A stretch of 64,000 nucleotides of DNA from Sandaracinobacter neustonicus (GCF_006385875.1 NZ_VFSU01000029.1:1-64000), one strand, 5' to 3'; numbered from the stretch's first letter, positions 19,445 through 27,376 are shown. Numbers and translations are program-made. Notes: generated by a model from the letters alone, not told the origin.

Positions 19445-20106
19445 TAGATCACCAGAATGGAGGTATAGGGCTGCACATCCTCGATCCCGTCATTCAGGAC
19501 TGTTTCGCCCTGCTGCACCCAACAATGGGCCGAGAAGGGGCTGAGTTGGACACCCACCACCAGATCGGCGACATGCCCATGTCGAAGCAGGTCGTCCATG
19601 AAGGCGATGGAGCGGCGCAGGCAGCGATGATCGTTGGGATAGAATTTTGAAGATGATCGGAACGCCGAGGCGCGTTCGTAAACTGCATGTGCGCTCGCGA
19701 ATTTCCCGCTCTCGATCAGTCTTTTCTTTCTGGAGCGAAGATTGTCCAGAATGGCGTCGATCGAGCTCAGGCGAAGTCTGATCGAGGTCCGCGCATGCTG
19801 AAAGAGAGCGGCCGCCAGAAGCCGGTTCGTGTGCTGCCGCTGCGGCGCTTCGGCTGCTGGCTCAGCTGTAGGCTTTGTATAGATGCGGCGATTATGGCCG
19901 CCCGGGCTCGCCACGAGAACACCGCTTCGAACAAGTGAACCAAGACGTTGCTGCTGGCTTGGACTGATATCGTGACCGCGATCCAGATTCCCGAGGACGT
20001 CGTTCACGGAATCCGGAACCAGAAAATACCTGTCTTTCGGAATGTCGAGAAGGACGGACCTGCCGTCCACAAGCGCCGCATGGATTCCGTTGCGAAGCCT
20101 ATACAT
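19444..20106 (-). CDS. Lasso-peptide B protein: RRE (PqqD-like) plus transglutaminase-like leader peptidase
   Basis: A 220-residue fused B1-B2 protein. Residues 1-80 are a PqqD-like recognition domain that should bind the precursor's leader (VDGRSVLLDIPKDRYFLVPDSVNDVLG). Residues 90-220 are the transglutaminase-like cysteine protease with the family's Cys-His-Asp triad at C162 (HRCLRRS), H194 (SAHCWVQ) and D206 (LNDG). It would cleave the leader after the penultimate-Thr motif and hand the core to the cyclase. The gene appears intact and lies 83 nt after the precursor gene, with a strong hairpin in the gap, and is coupled to the truncated cyclase gene. The proteobacterial A-B-C order is as in microcin J25. 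Confidence 0.9.
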   Translation of the reverse strand: MYRLRNGIHAALVDGRSVLLDIPKDRYFLVPDSVNDVLGNLDRGHDISPSQQQRLGSLVRSGVLVASPGGHNRRIYTKPTAEPAAEAPQRQHTNRLLAAALFQHARTSIRLRLSSIDAILDNLRSRKKRLIESGKFASAHAVYERASAFRSSSKFYPNDHRCLRRSIAFMDDLLRHGHVADLVVGVQLSPFSAHCWVQQGETVLNDGIEDVQPYTSILVI

Positions 20107-20146
20107 CGCTTATTGCCTTGATCGTGGGTAGAGGCCGGCTTGAAGG

Positions 20147-20175
20147 CTGGGGCGCATCGAACCGATACGCCCCAG
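20147..20175 (-). promoter_or_regulatory. Strong stem-loop between lasso precursor and B gene
   Basis: In the transcribed strand, CTGGGGCGTATCG and CGATGCGCCCCAG pair over 13 bp with one G-U wobble and a 3-nt loop. There is no T-run after it, so it is more likely to shield or attenuate (raising precursor over enzyme mRNA) than to terminate fully. Stem-loops in this position are common in proteobacterial lasso clusters. Confidence 0.7.
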
Positions 20176-20189
20176 ACCCGCAGGCGCGT

Positions 20190-20327
20190 TCAGTCGTCGG
20201 AAAGGCCGAGTTCAGGACGACGACCATTATCAATGTCAGCGCCGGGGAACTCAGTGTCCCCCTTGGTCTGGTCGGTGAAAGCGCCCAGGTCGATCAGGTC
20301 GTCTTCGAAATGCTCACGCGTGTTCAT
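20190..20327 (-). CDS. Lasso-peptide precursor (A), 45 residues
   Basis: A 45-residue precursor. The leader has 22 residues and contains the typical DDLIDLGAFTDQTK end, with Thr at the penultimate position (T21-K22) before the cut. The core begins with Gly (G23) and runs 23 residues, starting GDTEFPGADIDNG and ending in PELGLSDD. Core position 9 is Asp, giving a Gly1-Asp9 nine-residue macrolactam ring; Glu4 would be too close. The two Arg at core 14-15 or the bulky residues Leu18/Leu20 are possible plugs. The ribosome-binding site GGGAG lies 7 nt before the ATG. The family is known; I do not recognise this core sequence. The cyclase is broken, so the mature peptide is probably not made here. 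Confidence 0.88.
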   Translation of the reverse strand: MNTREHFEDDLIDLGAFTDQTKGDTEFPGADIDNGRRPELGLSDD

Positions 20328-20715
20328 TGTACGTCTCCCTCATCAGGCAATCGCCATGACCAGTTCATGGCGTGAGGAAAGTATGACTCGCATGTGAGTA
20401 GAGGTAAAATTCGCGCCACGTTCATCATTGGCCCGAATCCTGTTGGAATCCGGGCAGTATTTTTTGAGGCCAACTTTCATCACGGGCAGTTGATTGTTTG
20501 TGATTATTGATGATCTGCGATGATGTATTGATAGAATGGGCAATGGCAACGGCGCGACTCTCGTCACGTTGCTTGAGCCTTTGCGGTCCGGTGGACCGCC
20601 TGGATGGCGGAGCGGGCGCGCATAGCTGATCCATACCGCCTCATGATGTGAGAGCAGAATACCACTCTAGGGCGGCTTCGACTTTACGAATCTTCCGGTG
20701 CGGCGATTTCGGCCA
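20328..20715. promoter_or_regulatory. Upstream region of the lasso cluster
   Basis: About 390 bp with no gene; the promoter of the minus-strand lasso operon must be here. An A+T-rich stretch at 20480-20545 holds several TTGAT/TGATGAT repeats. A hairpin GCCCG...CGGGC at 20431-20455 is followed by a T-run to 20465 and resembles a terminator for plus-strand transcription, although no plus-strand gene precedes it. It may protect the cluster from antisense reading. Confidence 0.45.
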
Positions 20716-21360
20716 TCAAATGACCTGACCTTGCCCGGGCCCGGGGGCAGGACCGCGTGCGCGCAGCCGGGCCAGATCCGCGACGGCCAGCAGCCGGCGA
20801 TCGCGGTGGCGGATCAGCAGGGGAATGAGGCGTTCGGGATCCGATGCCATATCGACCAGTCCGGCCAGCTCCTCTTCGCCGTCTTCGAACAGATGACCCT
20901 CAAGACATCGGACCGCCCTGAGCCGGTCGTTGGCATGGGCCATCGCAACCTCGCACTCGTCGATTTCCGGCAGTGACGCCAGCCGCTCGAAAAACGCCTC
21001 GGTCCGATGCACCAGCCCTGGACCGTCCGCTGTCGGGAAATGGGTTACCTCCGGCTCCGGACCGATCAGCGGCGCCGCGTTGCGGACGGCGAGAATGGCC
21101 AGCGCACAGGCCCAGCGATAGCTGGCCCTGAGATGCGCCTCGTCAGCCGGCGGCGCATGAAAGCCTTCGGTTCGGCTGCCCGCCACCAGCCCCTCGGCCG
21201 CCAGGCGGCGCAGGGCGTTGTAGACTGTCGTCTCGCTGGCGTCCGCGTCCGCCGCCAGCTGCCCCGGATTCAGTCGCTGGCCGGGCCGACAGGCGCAACT
21301 CGTCACCTGCGCCTTGATCAGCCGATAGACCTGTCCGCCGATGGTGTCCTGCTCGTACAT
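20716..21360 (-). CDS. GntR-family transcriptional regulator
   Basis: About 214 residues. The N-terminal winged helix is GQVYRLIKAQVTSCACRPGQRLNPGQLAADADASETTVYNALRRLAAEGLVAGSRTEGF, and a helical FCD-like effector domain follows. The ATG at 21360 is preferred over the one at 21369. GntR-type regulators occur next to isopeptidase-type lasso clusters in sphingomonads, which fits its position upstream of the precursor on the same strand. It could equally regulate the ABC transporter gene 180 bp upstream. Confidence 0.8.
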   Translation of the reverse strand: MYEQDTIGGQVYRLIKAQVTSCACRPGQRLNPGQLAADADASETTVYNALRRLAAEGLVAGSRTEGFHAPPADEAHLRASYRWACALAILAVRNAAPLIGPEPEVTHFPTADGPGLVHRTEAFFERLASLPEIDECEVAMAHANDRLRAVRCLEGHLFEDGEEELAGLVDMASDPERLIPLLIRHRDRRLLAVADLARLRARGPAPGPGQGQVI

Positions 21361-21539
21361 GGCCCGCACTCCGGGCCGGCAAGATACGCCGCCGGCCCCG
21401 TGATCGACCCTGAAACCTCAGTCCACACGCCGGCATCCTCCTGTCGGCTCGGTCCTCATTCTAGCGATAGGGGCTGGTCCCGGCTTTACCGATCCTCCGA
21501 TGCGGCGCCGTTCGACCCGGTACTTCGCGCCCCCACCGG

Positions 21540-23264
21540 TCAGGCCGCCGCGTCCCCACCGCAAAAGGCTCGATAGGCCGCGTCTATCTCAAGCAGCGCC
21601 GCATGCCGGCCGGCCGTCAGACGGCCGTCGCGCATGAAGATGACCTGATCGGCGCTGCGCGCCAGCTCGAGACGATGGGTGACCAGAACGAGCGTCGTGA
21701 CGCCCGCATGCCGCGCCCGGAGCGCGCCGATCGCGCGGGCCTCGGCTGGCGCGTCGAGGGACGATGTGGTCTCATCCAAGATGATCGCCGACGCCCGCAC
21801 CCCCATCAGCCGCGCCAGTTCCAGCTTCTGCACCTGGCCGCCCGATAGCCGTTCGCCCTGTTCGCCGACCGCCAGTCCGAAATCCACCGGCCGGCCGTCC
21901 TCATAGAAGCACCAATCCTCCAGCAAGGCCCTGAGCGCCGCTTCGTCGTGACGCGTTGGCGGATAGAGGGCGTTGTCGCCTAGGCTGCGGTTGAACAGGC
22001 CAATGAACTGCGGAACGTAGAGGACGCGCGCATAGCGCTCCGCCTCGTCGATGGCCTCCATCTCCACCCCGTCCACCCGCACGCGCCCCTCGCTCGGCGA
22101 CAGCAGGCCGGCGATCATCCGGGCCAGCGTCGACTTGCCTGCGCCGTTGGGCCCGGCCACGACCACGAACGATCCCGGCGCGATCTCGGCATGGACATCG
22201 CGAAGCACCCATTGGCTGCCGTAGCGAAATCCGGCCCCGTCGATCGTGATCGCGGCGGCCGTCGTCGGGATCGTCGCAGGGGAGGACCGGCTCTCGCGCC
22301 CGACCAGGGCGAGCACATCGCCGATATTCGCGATCGCCACCCCGGACTGCCGCAGGATGAAGCCGAGGCCGCCGAGCGGAAGGGCCAGCCGGAACGCATA
22401 GGCCTGCAGCAGCACGAAATCGCCGACCGAGATCGCGCCATGCGCCGCGTCCAGGCCGGCGAGTCCCAGAAGAAGGAAAAGGCCCACGCCCGCCACCAGA
22501 TACTGCGCGCCCGCCGTATGGACGAGCAGCCAGGCCAGCCGCTCGGCCGAGGCCTGTCGCGCCCGGCCCTCGTGCGCGACGAGGCGGATCTCGCCTTCGA
22601 CATTGCCGTTGAACACCACCCGGCGCGCATTGCGCAACACGTCGCCGAGCGCCTGAGACACCGAAGCCGCCGCCCGGTTCGTCGCCTCCGCCTGCGCCTG
22701 GAACCGGCGGGCGCTCAGCCGTGTCGCCCCGTAGTAGCCGACCAGCACCACGATCATCAGCACCACATAGGGCGGCGGAGCCAGGGTCGCGATCACCGCC
22801 AGCGACACAGCGATCTGGATCAGGAGCGGCGCCACCCGTCCCATCAGCCCGTCCACGACAAGCTGGAGACTGAAGGGCAGCCGCTCGAGCATGCCCAGCA
22901 GCCGCCCGCTGTCCGCCTCCCGTTCACGCGCGATCTTCGGCAGATGTCCCGTCAGCGCGCCCTCGATCAGGCGCCGGGCGAGACCGTTGATGATCCTGGT
23001 GGTGAAGACATATTTCCAGGCCGCGGTCAGGTTGGTACCCGACCAGACGAGTACGAAGGCCGCGACCAGCAGCAGGAATGGGAAAGGTGAAACCTGGCCC
23101 GCCGACAGGCTGTCGACCACCAGCTTCAGCAGATAGGGTCCGAGAACACCCAGTCCGATGCCCAGCACCTCGATCATCGTGCTCGCCGCCACATCCGCGC
23201 GCAGCCCGAGCGTGCGATCGGCCATGAGCCGCAGCAGCGAGCGGAAGACGGCGAAGGTCGGCAT
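21540..23264 (-). CDS. ABC exporter, fused membrane and ATPase domains
   Basis: A 574-residue half-transporter. About six hydrophobic segments in the first 310 residues form the membrane domain (for example FPFLLLVAAFVLVWSG, VVLMIVVLVGYYGA). The ATPase has Walker A GPNGAGKST, signature LSGGQVQKLELARLM, and Walker B SAIILDETTSSLD. It should work as a homodimer exporting a peptide, lipid or drug. As an McjD-like exporter it could serve the lasso peptide, but its position beyond the GntR gene and after module copy B does not prove it. There is no peptidase domain. Confidence 0.85.
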   Translation of the reverse strand: MPTFAVFRSLLRLMADRTLGLRADVAASTMIEVLGIGLGVLGPYLLKLVVDSLSAGQVSPFPFLLLVAAFVLVWSGTNLTAAWKYVFTTRIINGLARRLIEGALTGHLPKIAREREADSGRLLGMLERLPFSLQLVVDGLMGRVAPLLIQIAVSLAVIATLAPPPYVVLMIVVLVGYYGATRLSARRFQAQAEATNRAAASVSQALGDVLRNARRVVFNGNVEGEIRLVAHEGRARQASAERLAWLLVHTAGAQYLVAGVGLFLLLGLAGLDAAHGAISVGDFVLLQAYAFRLALPLGGLGFILRQSGVAIANIGDVLALVGRESRSSPATIPTTAAAITIDGAGFRYGSQWVLRDVHAEIAPGSFVVVAGPNGAGKSTLARMIAGLLSPSEGRVRVDGVEMEAIDEAERYARVLYVPQFIGLFNRSLGDNALYPPTRHDEAALRALLEDWCFYEDGRPVDFGLAVGEQGERLSGGQVQKLELARLMGVRASAIILDETTSSLDAPAEARAIGALRARHAGVTTLVLVTHRLELARSADQVIFMRDGRLTAGRHAALLEIDAAYRAFCGGDAAA

Positions 23265-23344
23265 GAGGGCTCCTCGCCCGGCAGACTAGCCCTCCCTGAT
23301 TGCGGCGGCTTCACGGATATTCCGGTCGCACCGCAAGGTCTGGC

Positions 23345-23761
23345 TCAGCCGGCCGTCCGCGCCCTGGTCTCCACGAGACTGAACGCGAGGGCGCCGAGAA
23401 AGATGAAATAGAGAATCCAGAGCGACACGACATAGCCCCGCGCCAGCAGGTCTTCGTCCAGCATCATGCCGACATGCGCCGCCACCGTGACCAGTTCGAC
23501 ACCGGCCGCGACGATCAGCCAGATCCGGTCATGGCGTAGCACCAGCATGATCAGAACCGCCAGAAGGGCCGCATCGACTGCGGCCACGCCCCACATCGGC
23601 CACCGCTCGCCGCCGAGCGCCTGCGCCAGCGGCGAGACCAGAAAGGCCGTGAGCGACGCGAGCGCGGCGATGCGCTCGGGACGCCCGCCCCAGAGAAGCA
23701 CCGCTGACGTCACCAACAAGGTGAGGATCGCGCCCGCGATCTGCATAGGCGTCTGTAACAT
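23345..23761 (-). CDS. Five-TM membrane protein of duplicated module (copy B)
   Basis: A 138-residue protein with about five membrane segments (IAGAILTLLVTSAVLLW, ALASLTAFLVSPLAQAL, AAVDAALLAVLIMLVL, IWLIVAAGVELVTVAAHVG, YVVSLWILYFIFLGALAFSLV). GGRPERIAA and the AVD and AHVG positions match the copy A protein at 9306-9821. It follows the small soluble gene by 57 nt and precedes the ABC exporter gene by 80 nt on the same strand, so the exporter may be in the same transcript. Function unknown. Confidence 0.7.
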   Translation of the reverse strand: MLQTPMQIAGAILTLLVTSAVLLWGGRPERIAALASLTAFLVSPLAQALGGERWPMWGVAAVDAALLAVLIMLVLRHDRIWLIVAAGVELVTVAAHVGMMLDEDLLARGYVVSLWILYFIFLGALAFSLVETRARTAG

Positions 23762-23818
23762 CGCCTCGGTCCCCCATACGAGGGAGAAGGACGCTACTCA
23801 TGGGTGCTGCTGTCAAGC

Positions 23819-24172
23819 TTAGGCGACGATGCGGGGCGCCGGGACTTCCGCAGTCGGGACGATCCCGTTGCGCTCCGGTTTGCTGACTCCCGTGCCGTGC
23901 AGCGTTGCCGGACGTACGCCGATCTCCGGGGCGGCTGCCGCGAGGGCCGCGTGCGCCGCCATCAGATGGGTTCGCGTCTGTCCGAGTGTGTCGACCGATC
24001 GCGCGACAGCCGCCACCCCATCGTGGCCCAACACGGCTGAGAAATCATGGTCGCGCCGTAGCGACGAGGTCAGCGCGATAAACAGGGCGGCCTTCTCGAG
24101 CGCCATGTCGACGGCGCCTTCCGCCTCGAACAGGGCGTCGGCGATGGACTGGGCGATGTCGCGTCTTTGCAT
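23819..24172 (-). CDS. Small soluble protein of duplicated module (copy B)
   Basis: A 117-residue helical protein (RDIAQSIADALFEAEGAVDMALEKAALFIAL ... SAVLGHDGVAAVARSVDTLGQTR) related to the copy A protein at 9855-10238. No known family by eye. It lies 81 nt after the LuxR-type gene. The conserved features are an N-terminal helix with IAxxIADxL, the V(V/L)G(H/Q)D motif in the middle, and the Pro-ended tail. Confidence 0.65.
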   Translation of the reverse strand: MQRRDIAQSIADALFEAEGAVDMALEKAALFIALTSSLRRDHDFSAVLGHDGVAAVARSVDTLGQTRTHLMAAHAALAAAAPEIGVRPATLHGTGVSKPERNGIVPTAEVPAPRIVA

Positions 24173-24253
24173 GGGTTCGCAATCCCGCGCACGCGCGGGC
24201 TCCTATATTGAAATGGTGAAATCGAAATGTCGCACCGGCGGAGCCGGCGAGGA

Positions 24254-24919
24254 TCAGTAGGGCGCGAGCCGGTCGTCGAAGATCTGCGCCAGATGGCCGA
24301 TCTGGATCGCACTGGAGAGGATGCCGACCGTCACGACACCGATGGCAACGGCCGCCGCCATCACGAGCATCAGTCGCAGGAACGGCGACCGAACGTTCGG
24401 CTTAACGGGCTCCGTGGCGGTCGATCGCTCGCGGGCGTCAGAACGAAAGCGATGCAGATAATCTCTCGAATCAGATCGAGCGGCGAGAGATGCGGACTGA
24501 GCAGACGCGTCATCGTCAGCAGATGCTGCACCGTCTCCTTTTCCTCCCGCGTGATCGACAGGTCGTCGTACGCCGCTTCCAGATCGCCCCAGGTGACCGT
24601 CGGGATCGGGATCGCCGAATGGGGCATGGGCTCCTCCTTTCTCCCCGCCATCGGCCGACGAAACGGGATCGAAGGATAGGGGTATCGGCTGACCCTGATA
24701 CGCAATGGGTAGGCCGCTCGCGCGCATGTACCGGACCAGCATCAGCGCGGCGTCGCGCCGGGACACGGCCTGTAGCTTGCGCACCGCATTCGCGAAATGC
24801 TTGTCGACCGTCGCCTTGCGGACGCCGAGATCGCGCGCGATCTCCTTCGACTGGCGGAGTTGGGCAGCCCCGATCAGGCACTCGCGCTCGCGCGCCGTCA
24901 GCTTTGCGAAGCGATCCAT
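24254..24919 (-). CDS. Tail-anchored LuxR-type HTH protein of duplicated module (copy B)
   Basis: A 221-residue protein. The LuxR-type HTH occupies the first 65 residues (LTARERECLIGAAQLRQSKEIARDLGVRKATVDKHFANAVRKL). The C-terminus has one membrane helix (LRLMLVMAAAVAIGVVTVGILSSAI), as in copy A. The middle (residues about 97-185) is unusually Gly/Asp/Ser/Arg-rich and coincides exactly with a well-formed open frame in another phase (24370-24627). Either the two genes overlap, or two opposite frameshifts have disturbed one gene. It overlaps the XRE gene upstream by 22 nt. Confidence 0.7.
   Translation of the reverse strand: MDRFAKLTARERECLIGAAQLRQSKEIARDLGVRKATVDKHFANAVRKLQAVSRRDAALMLVRYMRASGLPIAYQGQPIPLSFDPVSSADGGEKGGAHAPFGDPDPDGHLGRSGSGVRRPVDHAGGKGDGAASADDDASAQSASLAARSDSRDYLHRFRSDARERSTATEPVKPNVRSPFLRLMLVMAAAVAIGVVTVGILSSAIQIGHLAQIFDDRLAPY
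24370..24627 (-). CDS. Possible overlapping gene within the LuxR-type gene
   Basis: 85 residues beginning MPHSAIPIPTVTWGDLEAAYDD, with helices such as EEKETVQHLLTMTRLLSP and PLDLIREIICIAFVL. A near-perfect ribosome-binding site (AAAGGAGGAG) ends 4 nt before its ATG. Its amino-acid composition looks like a real protein, while the LuxR frame across the same DNA is low-complexity. It either encodes a nested protein or marks the true frame between two indels. I do not recognise a family. Confidence 0.5.
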   Translation of the reverse strand: MPHSAIPIPTVTWGDLEAAYDDLSITREEKETVQHLLTMTRLLSPHLSPLDLIREIICIAFVLTPASDRPPRSPLSRTFGRRSCD

Positions 24920-25296
24920 GCGTCAGCCTTCGCGGGTTCCGCGTCGTCCGCCTCGAGAGCGAGGGTCTCGATCAGCCGCAGCAGTTGGCCGCGCAGCGGC
25001 TCGGAGGGAATGCGGCTCCACGCCTCAACCAGCCGGGTGGTCTCGTCGCGCGGCGCGGCGGCGGGCTGCGTGTCTCGAAGCCCGAGAAGGCTCGGAACAC
25101 TGACGCCGAGCACGCGGGAGATGACATACAGCCGCCACGCCAGAAGCCGCGAACTCCCGTTCTCATACTTCTGGACCTGCTGGAACGAGATGTTGAGGTG
25201 CTGGCCGAACGCCTTCTGGCTCATGCCGAGCTCGCGGCGTCTCCGCCGTATGCGCGCTCCGACTTCGCGGTCAAACGCCCCAGTATCCTCCGCCAT
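24898..25296 (-). CDS. XRE-family HTH regulator
   Basis: A 132-residue protein (ATG 25296). The Cro/C1-type HTH is at residues 14-65 (IRRRRRELGMSQKAFGQHLNISFQQVQKYENGSSRLLAWRLYVISRVLGVSVPSLLG), followed by a helical tail. It begins module copy B and overlaps the LuxR-type gene, so it was probably recruited as a local regulator; copy A lacks it. It is divergent from the DUF2285 gene, with about 300 bp between them. Confidence 0.85.
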   Translation of the reverse strand: MAEDTGAFDREVGARIRRRRRELGMSQKAFGQHLNISFQQVQKYENGSSRLLAWRLYVISRVLGVSVPSLLGLRDTQPAAAPRDETTRLVEAWSRIPSEPLRGQLLRLIETLALEADDAEPAKADAWIASQS

Positions 25297-25602
25297 ATCG
25301 TCCCACTCCGTAGCCCCCCGCACGGGGCCTTGATTAGGTCATGACGGACGCCCGCTTCGCAAGCCTTCGGCGGCGATCGACCGGGCGTGGTGCTCTCACG
25401 TCTGTACATGGCGCAGCGAGCTGAGCGCCGGCCAGACCGAAAGAACTCGGTATTATCGTAGTTAATACAGGAAGATGATGGAAACACCGGAAGAACGGAG
25501 AAGAGCCGGGGTGGAATCTTCCCTATCGTCGCCGGTCGGACAGGAGTGGATCGGCCCTCCTGCGCCGATCCGGCGATGAGCCGCGCGGGGAAAGGACGCG
25601 CA
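25297..25602. other. Divergent intergenic region
   Basis: About 300 bp between the XRE and DUF2285 genes. I see no gene. An A+T-richer part near 25450-25475 (TATTATCGTAGTTAATACAGG) is a likely promoter area. Confidence 0.4.
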
Positions 25603-26404
25603 ATGCATGGGCAGGAGGACACCGCTGACTGGCGCCGCCGCGAAGCCTATGACCGGCTTCTGCCGCTGGACCCGTCCGGTTGGGCCTGGGAATCCGCTTC
25701 GCGGAACGCCCAGGCCCGCTTGATGCTCCGGCCGTTCCGTCGCGGCCGCCTGCTGCGCCGCTCGCCCCCCATTCGATTGCTGGCGTCGGAGGAAGGAGAC
25801 GAGCCGGCCGCATGGGGCTGGCTCTGTCGGCGCGGCGGACGACATCGCGGCGACACAGGCCGTCTTCTGGCGGTCGCGCTACGACACGGCCGTGCTCGCC
25901 GTGCATGCGGAACCCTGCATGCCGGAGGACGCCGACGGCATCGACCTGCTTCGTCTGCCATGCGCCGCCGTCCTTCGAGGCGCGCGCGATGGACGTGAGG
26001 AACTGCTCCTGTTCGATGGGGGTCGTTGTGTCCGCATCGAGGTCACCGCCGGAACCCTGCTGGCCGGACCGGTGCGCCTGCTCTACACTCTGGCGGGCTT
26101 CTCCGAACTCGAACCGAAGCTCCTCACCCTGCGCCGCCTGCTCGCCCTGCGCCGCCTCGGCCGACTGCCGGCCACCCTTTATCCACCCGAACGCCGCGCC
26201 CGTCGGTGGGCCATGGCCTTCCAGGCCTATGACGGCGCCCGCGCCGGGGCGACACACCGCGAGATCGCCATTGCCCTGTTCGGGGCCAAACGCGTCGAGA
26301 CCGACTGGGCCGCCGGCGAGGACATGCGGATGCGTGTCCACCGCCTGATCCGTACAGCTGAACGTCTGGTCGAGGGCGGCTATCTTCGGTTGCTGCGCGA
26401 ATAG
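25603..26404 (+). pseudogene. DUF2285-domain protein, frameshifted
   Basis: The N-terminal part, in one frame from the ATG at 25603, reads DWRRREAYDRLLPLDPSGWAWE, the usual start of DUF6499/DUF2285 proteins of plasmids and integrative elements. The C-terminal DUF2285 domain (ADDIAATQAVFWRSRYDTAVLAV ... LLTLRRLLALRRLGRLPATLYPPERRARRWAMAFQAYDGARAGATHREIAIALFG) is in the next frame and runs to the stop at 26404. The change of frame lies around 25815-25835. Each half looks natural, so a single-base indel has split one gene. Function of the family is not established; it is usually near mobile-element replication or transfer genes. Confidence 0.75.
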
Positions 26405-26735
26405 GCTGCGGTCGGGCAGAAGCGATTCCTGTGGTCTCTCATCCCGGTGCTCGGTGTCGAGCCTGATAACGCCATGCTTGGGCGTTTGCCGCCTTGAAGG
26501 CGCTGTCGGCTCGAGTGACGATTTCAAGATGCTGTGCTCCCGCGATGGACGGGATGCGACTTTCAGACGCCTCAAAACCCTCGCGTTGGGGGCTGCAATG
26601 GCAAGGTCGGCATACACCGGGCACTATATGGAGCAGAATGCCCAATGCTTTCATTAATCTAACCCACATGCAAAACGTCTTCCTATTTGGGATATCACGT
26701 GATATTCGAATTCTCGCGCGATAGGTGTCGTCGCA
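26405..26735. promoter_or_regulatory. Upstream region of the oleate hydratase operon with a perfect 14-bp palindrome
   Basis: About 330 bp with no convincing gene. The perfect palindrome ATATCACGTGATAT at 26692-26705, 31 nt before the TetR gene's ATG, is a good candidate for the operator of that TetR protein. Confidence 0.6.
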
Positions 26736-27374
26736 ATGATCGGATGGACCAGCCATATGTCGTCGAAGCGAAAGGATACGCAACGCCAGACCAGGGATCG
26801 GTTGGTCGCGGCCGCGCACGCCTCTATCGTCGAAGAGGGGGTCGCCGCCATGTCGATCCGCAATATCTGCACCGCCGCCGGACATACCCAGGGCGCCTTC
26901 TATTCCAACTTCGCGAGCAAGGACGATCTGCTGGTCGAGATCCTGCAGAGCCATATCCAGGACGAGGTCACCCTGCTTCGCGATCTGGTCGCGCATTGCG
27001 CCGGCGACGATATCGAAACCACGCTGCAGGTGCTCGCTGCCCGGCTCGCAAAGCTCGCCGAAGAGGCGCAATGGTCGCTGCTCTCGATCGAATTGCAACT
27101 TCATGCCCGCCGGGAGCCGGCCTTCGCGGCGCGACACTATGAAGGAAAGGCGGCCTGCCATCAGGTGTTCGCCGGTCTGGTCAGCGATCTGGCGGAGCGT
27201 TTCGGACTCCGGCCGATACTACCGCCCTTGCAGACCGGGATCGGCCTTTACGCCCTGTGGATGGGCCTTGCCGTCCAAGGCGAGGTCGAAGGCGCCGTCC
27301 CGCGCGACCGGATGCTCGTGGGCTTCTTCCGCGCCTTGATGGGGCTGGGCGTCCCTGGGACGGAGAGGGCCTGA
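26736..27374 (+). CDS. TetR-family regulator of the fatty-acid operon
   Basis: A 212-residue repressor. The HTH is in RLVAAAHASIVEEGVAAMSIRNICTAAGHTQGAFYSNFASKDDLL, with a helical ligand-binding domain after it. The ATG at 26736 or the one at 26757 (MSSKRK) may be used. It is the first gene of a unit with thioesterase, dehydrogenase and oleate hydratase genes on the same strand (2-nt gap to the next), and a palindrome upstream suggests autoregulation. The inducer is plausibly a fatty acid or acyl-CoA. Confidence 0.85.
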   Translation: MIGWTSHMSSKRKDTQRQTRDRLVAAAHASIVEEGVAAMSIRNICTAAGHTQGAFYSNFASKDDLLVEILQSHIQDEVTLLRDLVAHCAGDDIETTLQVLAARLAKLAEEAQWSLLSIELQLHARREPAFAARHYEGKAACHQVFAGLVSDLAERFGLRPILPPLQTGIGLYALWMGLAVQGEVEGAVPRDRMLVGFFRALMGLGVPGTERA

Positions 27375-27376
27375 CG

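Noticed and set aside
20431-20465. Terminator-like hairpin with T-run on the plus strand
   Set aside because: There is no plus-strand gene ahead of it, so it is mentioned only within the regulatory region.
26439-26735. Short open frames on both strands before the TetR gene
   Set aside because: No family pattern. The interval is better explained as a regulatory region.
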